This document shows, piece by piece, positions 1 through 8,138 of a stretch of 15,174 bases of DNA. The notes below the pieces were generated by a model. That model searched no databases, was not told the origin of the DNA, and was given only the letters and a program-made list of their open reading frames with translations. This stretch comes from Irineochytrium annulatum. Taxonomy: Eukaryota; Chytridiomycota; Chytridiomycetes; Chytridiales; Chytridiaceae. How positions within the stretch are numbered: position 1 is the stretch's first letter; every line of letters begins with the position of its first letter. Where the stretch lies: the NCBI GenBank assembly GCA_027600665.1, contig JADGJL010000706.1, positions 1 to 15,174 of the forward strand, read 5' to 3'. Made by a program: the position numbers and the translations under genes.

Positions 1-1178
1 GCGTACGAGTCCACGCCGCCGGCCATGTCATCGCCGCCGAGCGTGATGGGTTGACAGTTCGCGGCCGGGAGGGGAGGAAGGACGTCGCCGCACCAACAGT
101 ACTACATGTGCCAAGGAGAGAAGTTTTAAAGAACCGGAGGAAGAAATGAAGGACGGGAAGCTGGAACGCAGCAGTGGACACACGCGGGATATGAAGTGGG
201 ACAGACCTTATCGCCGTTTGTGGAGGTCTGCACGGCCGAGAAGGCGAAATTGGAGTCCAAGCACGCCGATTGACATGCCGCAACCGTAACAGTGGTCTTG
301 AGCAATACTTGGTTTGGCAGGGGCTGGTTCGCCGGAAGAATCTCGGTGTTCCCATCGATCGCGCCGGCAAAGCAGCTGGCGAATTTCGGGAACGAGACAC
401 TGGGAACGGGGACGCCCGCCGTCACGCCTTGGTAGATCGTGTAGTAGCCGGAACCACCGCAGACCTCGTTGATGTCACCCGTGCATGGGGTTGCGCAGCT
501 GCTCGCGTCCGCCACATTGGATGCGGTGTTTGCGGGGTCCGTGTTCCCGCAGAAGCAAAGCTTTGGTGTGAATGGAATTTAGGTCAGCTCAAAAACAAAA
601 GGAAGAACGAAATAAGCTGGCGCTCACCTGGCCCTTCCCGAGCGCCGCGTACTTATAGCCGGCCAACGAGCACGCGCCCGTGCAGATGCCAATAGTCATG
701 GCCGACTCGCTCGACCTCGCAGCCCAAAAAGGCGCCGAGGCCGAGACAAACGTGTTTGCCACACCCGTGCCATAGCAGGTGCTGGTGCCGGCACCCTTCA
801 CCGACGCGTATGGGGTGTAGCCTTTGAAGTGGGCCACGGTGTTCGAGCTCGCCAGAACCTGGTAGACGCCGAACGAGTCCGGCCCGCCTAGGACGTTGTG
901 CGGGGAACTAGTTTCCTTGGTGCAGTCCGCTGCGAATGCTGTCGGCAGAGCGTTCCCGCACCAGCAGCACTGTGAAATGGTTAAAGGTATTTAAAAACGT
1001 CAGTATGTGGGCTGCGGATGAATTGGAAAAGAGAACTAACCTTTTCGCCGTTAGTGGAAACCTGAACGGCCGAGTACCCCAACCCCACGCATGCGTTCTG
1101 GCAGTCCGCGACACTGAAGACCCCGGCCTTGTCCAGGAGGGCCTGGTTGGGCAGGGGCTGGTCGGCCGGGTACGGCCA
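1..1178 (-). CDS. Multi-WSC-domain protein, partial (runs off left edge; 5' end apparently disrupted)
   Basis: The minus strand encodes repeated WSC domains, cysteine-rich putative carbohydrate-binding modules of fungal surface and secreted proteins. Visible exons are 1178-1041, 969-628, 560-207 and 101-1 (continuing left). Introns are 1040-970 (71 nt), 627-561 (67 nt) and 206-102 (105 nt), all phase 0 with GT..AG ends. Hallmarks: CWCGN at the start of the second exon, LCFCGN at the start of the third followed by CTGDINEVCGGSGYY, and YCWCGD at the start of the fourth. One further WSC begins FASCFAGAIDG, with ACQSAC downstream. Each intron falls just before the C-x-C-G motif. Upstream of 1172 the frame meets a TAA (1181-1179), and no in-frame ATG lies in the first exon, so the 5' end is missing or broken. 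No signal peptide or membrane anchor is in the window. The WSC family call is strong; whether the gene is still functional is uncertain. Confidence 0.8.
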
Positions 1179-1257
1179 TTATACAGCTCTGTCGCCCCTC
1201 TATTGTAGTTGATTGCATCAACCCCAAAAACCCGAACCAGTGCGTTGTGCCGGAATC

Positions 1258-1340
1258 CATTAGGTCAGCAGACATTTTGGAGTACCCACTTACGTCCAGG
1301 ACCATGACGGCCATCCTTTCAGTGCGTTCAAAGCCCTCCC
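1258..1340 (-). pseudogene. Relic of exon 1 of a third sAC-like cyclase copy
   Basis: Reading leftwards from about 1340, the minus strand encodes GFERTERMAVMVLDVSGY followed by SKMSADLM. This is colinear with exon 1 of the two neighbouring cyclases (AFEDTATLAVAMIDISGY, then SKMAADL), including the metal-binding Asp context. An in-frame TGA lies just upstream, the rest of exon 1 is absent, and the match ends at about 1258, where WSC-like sequence begins. It lies downstream of copy A on the same strand, as expected for a decayed tandem copy. A GTAAGT inside the DVSGY codons resembles a splice donor but is explained by the coding homology. Because it is short, the call rests on about 28 residues. 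Confidence 0.72.
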
Positions 1341-1524
1341 GGCAAGGAGGTCATCGTAACTGGCCTCTAAACCGTTCTCGGCGGCGAAAGTGCTCATCCG
1401 ATCAGCGTCCTCAACTTCATCCCGCCTCCACGGGCCCATACTTAATTTCATCGTAGCAGCGGTTGGAATTCCAGTTGCAAAATGTGTATTTTGTACAGAC
1501 TTATGCTATAAAAATATTCCACCC
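1341..1524. other. Spacer between the cyclase relic and the end of copy A
   Basis: No convincing gene is seen. A 53-codon minus-strand reading frame (ATG at 1451, stop at 1290) runs through it and overlaps the relic in another frame; it has no recognisable family. The part next to the copy A stop (about 1500-1524) resembles the sequence after the copy B stop, so it is probably a retained 3' untranslated region. Confidence 0.5.
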
Positions 1525-4500
1525 TCATGCATCAGCCCATCGGAGGTAAACGGAAGCCCCCATTTTCGTAAAAATCTGCCTTGCATTGTTTCGATATACC
1601 GCGTCGTGGTTTGAGTACTTGCCGATGAGCCCACTAAAAACTCCGAGGAAAAATTGCAGGTACTCCAAGTCTGCCCGCCCCTTCCGCGACCTCAATCTCG
1701 TCTTCAGAAGACGAACTGCCGCCTTCGCTCTTCCGCGCAAAATGAGGACCATCGCCTCGAACCCCTGCAAGGCCCAATAAGCGACCACCTGTATTTTAAT
1801 TTTGTCCGTCTTGATCACCAGATTCGACAGTACTCTGATCATCCTCGCCAGCTCATCCGTACCCCACGATCCAGATTTGGGCCGCATTGAATGAGCCTGA
1901 GGAACGGGGACGTCTGACCTGGCCCCGTCAAAGAACAGCACCGCGCATAAACACCCGGCGGAAAGCGTATCAGCGTTCATAGCGCCGACACCATTAATGT
2001 CAACTTGCTCTTCATGAGCTTCGAGCACCCCCAAACTCGCTTTGTAGTCGCCCTCACCCTGGTACGCAAGATACCACATTTTGTAAAGCTCGGTGTTTCC
2101 CATCCCAAACTTTATGGCGTCAGCAAATCTGCCGTGTGGCTCAAATATGCCCCAGAGACGGTTGATCTCGGCCTGGTCACGGCCACGGCATAAAGCCATT
2201 CTCAAGGAGCTGTGTGCAGCATAGTAGGCCAGCAGCTTATTTTCCTTCAACGTCGGATTTTGGGCGAATTTAGCATTGGGGAAGCGTTCCACGTAGTCGA
2301 GATCCCCCGACATGTACGCTATATTGGATGCAAAGTACAAGCATATCACCATGGTCACGGTATCTCCGCGATCACCAGAGTAAGTAGAGTATCTTTCCAT
2401 ATAGGTTGTCATCATCGCTATATTGTTGAGCGTACCTAAAATAGGACGGAAAGCATCAGGCGAGCCTCGTAACTGTAAGTGGCCTTACTATTAAATGCTA
2501 ACGAGTAACCATGAGCGGGCTCAGTGTCTCCGTAACGGGTTGCGGCGCGAAAAATGGCAGGTTGCAATTTGGGGCCAAAGTACTGCGCGTAGTAGGCAAG
2601 TCTCAGCAAGCAGAGAGACCTGTCAAAATCACATGAGCCGAGAAGTTTGAAGGTAGACTCATACAATGTTGGCTTGTCCGTCGAGTGAGTCAGCAGATGC
2701 ACCACGTACTTAAATATCAGCAGCTCACAATCCATTGGCCTGAACGATTTGTCTCGTGCCATAACCATTGAAACGTGCTGGAAGATCAAGTATTTCAGCT
2801 CAAAGATTTCGCGGTCTGACCCATCGCTTTTAAGGGGGTTTGTTGGCCTCCTACCGCCCGACGTCCGCACCCATAACCACACTGCTCTCCTCTGAGCTCT
2901 CTGTACCGCTCGCTTTAGCTCATCACTTTTTGCGGGCCACGGCTTTCCTTCCAACAACTCTATAGCTTCAAAAGCACATATTCTTTCATTTGGATAGGCG
3001 TCTAAAACAGAGTAACCCACACATAAGTGGGACAGCCACCTCGCTCGTTGCAGCGGCGTAACCTGACTGAGCATGCTGTCGTCGTGCATATCAGAAACAG
3101 TTTGCATGAGAGCGTCAAGTGTCCGGATTCCCTCAACACAGTGAAAGTTCTTGATCAGTCGGCATCTGTATTGTTGTTACCATGAGCATTTCATTATAAT
3201 CTCCAAAAACACTCACCCCATCTTCTCGCGGTACTGTATTATCTTCAGAACCTCGCCTGTCCTTGAGTAGTGAAACTCGATTGAGGGCAAAAGCGTATCT
3301 TGGTTGTCTTCGCGCAGCAAACCCTCCAGGACGCGTGCAACAAAGGCATTCATCCCTATCCTTTCCTCAAATGAGAGCGAGTCGTATATCGCATTCATGA
3401 TTCCTATGTGTCTGAAGGCGAGCCGAATGGAGTCGGGCTCTGACGAGACATCTGCTACATCAACCCCGGCTTCATGTGAATGCCCATTGGGTAAAGTCTT
3501 GGCCTCCACTACCTTAAACTCGGGCTTAGGGAGAAGGAGAAACGAATAGACGTCGCTCTCCCGCATAAGCTGAAGGGCTTCGTCCTCGGAAGAATCGAGC
3601 GCGAGGATGTCGAGCACGTCAATAAGGCCAAAGTACTGCGTGTCCATGTAAGCAATAGCGTTATTTATGATCCATGAATACCTGTCCCAAAATCGATGCT
3701 GCTTTTAACATGCGTTGAAAAGTTGGGTTAAGGCGGTCAAACTGAAAAAGTACAGCAGCACTTAAATCAGAAAGAATTGCTTCAGCGGACGCATTAGCCG
3801 AGGTCATTTGCAGCTGACCATCTTTCGACACTTGTAAATCGGACCCAACTTTTGCAATAACAACTTCCAACGTCATCTGCAGGAATAACGGACTGCCACC
3901 GGTCTTTGCATAAACAGCTTCAGTTATTTTTGGGTCAACAGATTGTATGTTTAGCGTCAAATTCTTCAACTTCCATTCCTTGGCAATGTTAGTCTTCACT
4001 CTTAACACGAAGAAGCAGCTCACAATCATATGAAGACAATCCTGTTCAGTAAATCCCGACAAAAGAAGGTGATCTGTATCGGGCATAGCAACAACGGCGT
4101 TGATGGCTTTGTTCTTTGAATCACTTAGCGGCCGGGACAATATTTGAAGAAACATCTGGAATAGCTTAGAAACGTGGAGCCTGGCTCATAGCCGTACCTG
4201 CGGACAAAATTTCGAAAGCTGCGTTAGGACCTCGAGCGTGCTCGAGTCAAACCATTGAGTGTCGTCAAAAATGAATACGACCGCCGTACTTCCCACAAAC
4301 GCGGTAATGATCTGTATGAGGGCGGACTTCAGCAGACTGTTCCGCGCCGGCCCGTCGAGCGATCGGGTTCGGTCATTGTCGTCCATTGCAAGACCAGGAA
4401 GCACCGCACCTAGCAGTGGCGCAAGGTTAACATCGATATCGGCCTTTCTCATTAGTTTTAACAAAGCGCTGGTCAGACGGGGATCGCGGTCGTCTCCACC

Positions 4501-6902
4501 GCGTCTCAGAAGTGTGCCTGCACTTAAGGATTGCCTGCAAATTGAAACTGATATGCTACTGCGGGTGCTTTCTTTATGCGGTAGAACCGTCCGCGAGTTT
4601 TTTGAGCCTAACTGGCGAAGCGACATTTTGCTGCTTGCCTCCATTTTTGCCTCCGCTATCAAGGAAAAGTAGTTGAGTATGAATAGCATCACTGGATGGA
4701 GGCCGAAGAATGGTGTCCATTGGTCCTTCTCAGTTCCTGCGAGTTAAAGGAACATTAAAGCGGAGCGCATGGCGCAGGAAGAACAAAGTAAAGAGTTTGT
4801 ACCCTGTGTCAAGCACGTCGGAACGCCGGCCTTGATAGCCTCATTAATGAGAAAGTTCGCTAATGACGACTTCCCAAAACCGCTTGCGGCCTCGACCAAT
4901 ACGACTGCTCTGCTCCTAGTCTCGCGCCACTCCTTAAATCTCTGAAATATAATGGCGCGCTCCCGCTCGTATCCAAAGTGGACCTCGACCACTTCAGGCT
5001 TGTCGTCGGATTTTAGGGCAATGGCGTACGCATGCACACCGTTGGCCCGCCCCTTCGCTTTAACAATTCCTAGATCCATCGTTTCATTCGACAGCTTCAC
5101 AAGCTCGTAGGTGACATCGTCCATGACGAGGACACGCCTCGCTTTCGCCGTCGTCATAAGCCTAGCGGCAATGATGACGACCTCGCCTATCCAATTGACC
5201 AGTCAGCGTGTAAAGCAGGATAGGAGAAATTCAAACCAAGCAGGGCGGCTTCGCTTCGGAAGTCTGTCCCGATAGTCGTAAACAGCAGATCACCCGTTGC
5301 AACCGATATTGCGAGGTCAACAGTCTCCTTGAATTCCACACGCAAACTTTCGGTGAACAGCCGCATCGACTTTACGCACTGATCCGAGTTGTTGACATGG
5401 GTAAAAGGCTAGCGTCGTAAAAATATTGTGAATATAATGGTACTTACGGGCAATCCGAAAATGGCTAAGAGAGTTTGGCCTTTGTCGTCGACCGAGTACT
5501 GCTGAAAAACGCCCCCAAACTTCCGAAGCGCAGCCAAGTAGCAAAGAACAACTCTCTGCACCTAATATAAAAGCCGATATTGGCAAACACTACATCACCC
5601 GCGACATACCTTTGCCAGATCAAACGGGAATAGCAACGAGACGAACACTGCAGCAACAGATCTAAACCCTCCGTCGGACGCCGGAGCCTTTGGCGCCTCC
5701 GTGGTACTGCTGCTACGACTCGCAAAGTTCCCCGTCTTTCGCCGCCGGATGGCAGACTCGGACGCCGAGGAGGAGTTCCTCAACAACGACATGGTCTCCA
5801 GCCTCCTCACAAGCGATTGATTCACGAACAGCTGAAAGAACTCATGGTCATTCTCATCGTCGTCGCATCGCGGCTGGAGCGTCGGTGTCCCCGGATCCGT
5901 AGCAGACGCTTGAGGATCCCAAGAATTGTCGTATACAGCTGCGAGGTCCTGGTCAGTCATGGCTGATATGCCGCTAGCTTCGGTCAAGAAGACAACAGTC
6001 ATTAAAGTCGAAACATCGCACGCATCCATCAGGACGTGTGTCGTAGGCTCGGATGGGGCCCGACGGAAATGATCTTTCAAGACGCGCTTAAGCGAAAAAG
6101 CAACCTCGCAGGTGATCCCCAGCTCGCCTAAGGTACCTTTTTAGTAAAACGAAGGCGATATAGTGGATAGGCCACCTTTCTTCGTCCCGTCTAAGATTGG
6201 GCCCAGGGAAGCAAGACAGGTGCCATTTATCGAATAATCCAACCTGCTCGCCCAGTCCCCGATGATGAGCCTAGAGACCGCTCCGGCGGCGACCGCAAAG
6301 TGCAGGTGTAGGGTTGTTGCCAGACCGTTCCCAGACTGCCCTTGCCGCTTGCCTTCGCTCGCGTAGTTCCGGCTCTCGGCACGGTCACCTCCGAGTAGCG
6401 CCGAAGACATATCGACCAGCGTCATGTCGAGCTCCATAGTTGAGTATTTCGCGTTTATGGCGAGGCAGCAGGCCGTCGCGCGGAGCACAACGAGGTCAAA
6501 GGCCTCATCGGGGCGTCGAGGGGAGAAAACGACCAGCACGGCGTCGCCTACAGTTCCAACATCAGTAAAAAAAATGGGAAGAAGAGAAACGTAGAACACG
6601 AAAGCATATCAAACAATACCTAAGAACTTGACGATATCGCCGCTGAACAGCCCGATCATGTCGATGATCTTGTTCAGGTACGCGGCGACGGAGCGCGTGA
6701 TGACCTCGGACGCCATCTTCCCGAGAAAAGTCAGGTCAGCCGCCATCTTGGAGTACCCCGAGATATCGATCATGGCCACAGCCAGCGTGGCCGTGTCCTC
6801 GAACGCCTGACGTCGGGAGAGCGTCGACGCGACGCGCGCGCGCAGGGCCGGGTCTCTAGCGACCTGCCGCACGAAGTCGCCCGTGAAGCTCGCGGTGTCC
6901 AT
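1525..6902 (-). CDS. Soluble adenylyl cyclase (ADCY10)-like protein, copy A, 13 exons
   Basis: Exons: 6902-6620, 6547-6176, 6127-5610, 5561-5448, 5408-5237, 5186-4803, 4736-4198, 4155-4024, 3978-3682, 3635-3217, 3165-2665, 2619-2489, 2435-1525. They total 4773 nt (1590 aa plus TGA), close to human sAC length. All introns are GT..AG, 39-72 nt. The protein is a class III nucleotidyl cyclase fused to an NTPase. C1 (about residues 38-235) has IDISGYSKM (Asp46) and GDIVKFLGDAVLVVF (Lys92, Asp96). C2 (about 380-505) has GGFRSVAAVFVSLLFPF, DDKGQTLLAIFGLP (Lys418) and LLGEVVIIAARLM (Ile491, Arg495). A P-loop follows, EAASGFGKSS (about 585-594), then a Walker B-like VFIFDDTQWFD (Asp772/773). The C-terminal ~790 residues look helical and repeat-rich, as in ADCY10. 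No signal peptide or clear membrane segment is seen, so it is probably cytosolic. ATG at 6902 is chosen because it is the only in-frame ATG before exon 1 and matches copy B. The product is presumably cAMP (cGMP possible), but C2 lacks expected catalytic residues. Confidence 0.92.
6620..6902 (-). repeat. Inverted-repeat arm: exon 1 of cyclase copy A
   Basis: The whole 283-nt first exon is about 96.5% identical (10 mismatches counted by eye, no gaps) to the first exon of copy B at 7856-8138, in opposite orientation. Identity ends sharply at the ATG and at the first splice donor. The two arms are separated by 953 bp. Confidence 0.95.
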
Positions 6903-7062
6903 CGTGCTGTCTCTCGGCCGCGTGGCTGGGTCTGCGGTTCGGGTAAGATCGACGCACAATACGAATTTGGCCTTTGAAAATCCCCTACGCACAGCGCGGC
7001 CGCGAGTCCTGGCTTCAACAATCTATCGCCCACCAGCTGCCAACGAACGTGGAGCGATGGAT

Positions 7063-7079
7063 AATAAATGTCGACAGCT
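7063..7079 (+). repeat. 17-bp direct repeat, unit 1
   Basis: AATAAATGTCGACAGCT occurs here and exactly again at 7601-7617 in the same orientation, both within the divergent promoter region. The repeat contains a SalI-type GTCGAC palindrome. Confidence 0.85.
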
Positions 7080-7600
7080 CCACGGATGGGCGGATGCAGC
7101 GATGCACTCTGAGTGGGAAGCGGTGCTGGTTCTTTTTTCGATTTATGTTTTTGTTCTCCTTTTAGTTGTGACAAAAGACGCACGACCGCCACGACGGACG
7201 CGCGCAAGGGAGTCTTGCGGGCGCTGCGCGTCACGCAGGGTGGGCCACAGCCCATCGAATGGGCGGGCGCATTGGAGAGTTACTCGCGCTCGCGCTCGTA
7301 CAGATTTGGGCGGCCTCTCCCCTCGGGACTCGTGCACATACCTGGCGCTTTGAGACGACGACACCCGGCGCTGGCGGTTGGGCTCCGCAGGGGCGACGCT
7401 CGGGGTGGTCCGGTGGAGAGGCGTCCGGGTGTGCACGTTGCCGACGGAGAGCCCGGCGGACTTGGGTACTCGGGGGGTCCGGTACGTTCTTTCTTCTTTA
7501 GTGTCGCGGCCGCTGGCTTTCCTCTAGTTAGGACAGGGACGTAGGTATTTATGTAGCAAATTAATATTGCAGCCGGTGCACGTTAAAAAATAAAAAAATA

Positions 7601-7617
7601 AATAAATGTCGACAGCT
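7601..7617 (+). repeat. 17-bp direct repeat, unit 2
   Basis: Exact second copy of the 17-mer at 7063-7079. It overlaps the end of the A-rich tract upstream of copy B. Confidence 0.85.
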
Positions 7618-7855
7618 TGCTCCTCCAGCAGATCGTGTCGGATTCCGACGTCCGATTGGTAATTCGTTAAGTCTGTACAAGGTCCGCAGGACAACGACTG
7701 GCGCACGGGTGCGAGCGGACGGTCGCTGCCACCGTCGTCGCCCGCGGTAGCCGGGATTTTATTAAGAGTTACTCCGGGGTTCAACGCTGCAAATCTTCCA
7801 TACGGCTCGCATTTGGCAGCGACGTGCACATCCGGCTCACGGGCGGCGTGGAACT

Positions 7856-8138
7856 ATGGCCACCGCGAGCTTCGTGGGCGACTTCGTGCGGCAGGTCGCT
7901 AGAGACCCGTGCCTGCGCGCGCGCGTCGCGTCGACGCTCTCCCGAGGTCAGGCGTTCGAGGACACGGCCACGCTGGCTGTGGCCATGATCGATATCTCGG
8001 GGTACTCCAAGATGGCGGCCGACCTGACTTTTCTCGGGAAGATGGCGTCCGAGGTCATCACGCGCTCCGTCGGCGCGTACCTGAACAAGATCATCGACGT
8101 GATCGGGCTGTTCAGCGGCGATATCGTCAAGTTTTTAG
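7856..8138 (+). repeat. Inverted-repeat arm: exon 1 of cyclase copy B
   Basis: Partner of 6620-6902. The ten mismatches include only two clearly synonymous ones (GCC/GCT at Ala55 and TTT/TTC at Phe93); the rest change residues 2, 7, 19, 31, 73 and 82. Neighbouring intron 1 and upstream sequence are dissimilar between copies. Confidence 0.95.

Larger units (their letters stand above)
6903..7855. promoter_or_regulatory. Divergent intergenic (bidirectional promoter) region between the cyclase copies
   Basis: This 953-bp region separates two divergent start codons, so it must hold both promoters. No recognisable gene lies in it; open frames here lack family signatures. Visible elements: a T-rich tract at 7130-7165 (A-rich on the strand of copy A, 228-263 nt before its ATG); an A-rich tract at 7583-7608 (248-273 nt before the copy B ATG); a 17-bp direct repeat at 7063-7079 and 7601-7617; a short perfect hairpin GCCCAT-CGA-ATGGGC at 7250-7264; and an AT-rich patch TTTTATTAAGAG about 90-100 nt before copy B. 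The flanks next to the two ATGs are not detectably similar to each other. Transcription starts cannot be located from sequence alone. Confidence 0.6.

Noticed and set aside
1257..1293. GTAAGT inside the cyclase relic, with CTGAC and a later TAG, as an intron
   Set aside because: The GTAAGT codons are part of the DVSGYSKM homology, and splicing there to the acceptors seen does not restore the WSC frame.
1051..1314. An 87-codon frame that looks like a short cyclase protein
   Set aside because: Only the first ~20 residues are cyclase-like; the rest reads WSC sequence in the wrong frame, so it is a chimera across a breakpoint rather than a gene.
6628..6810. Open frame antisense to exon 1 of copy A, with a near-identical partner at 7948-8130
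   Set aside because: Explained as the complement of the conserved, GC-rich cyclase exon; no domain of its own.
6903..6992. A longer start for copy A, reading MRRGFSKAKF
   Set aside because: It would begin at a GTG codon, there is no upstream in-frame ATG, and copy B begins at the equivalent of 6902.
7113..7544. 143-codon plus-strand frame in the divergent intergenic region
   Set aside because: Arg/Gly-rich translation typical of GC-rich non-coding sequence, with overlapping frames of similar length on both strands and no family signature.
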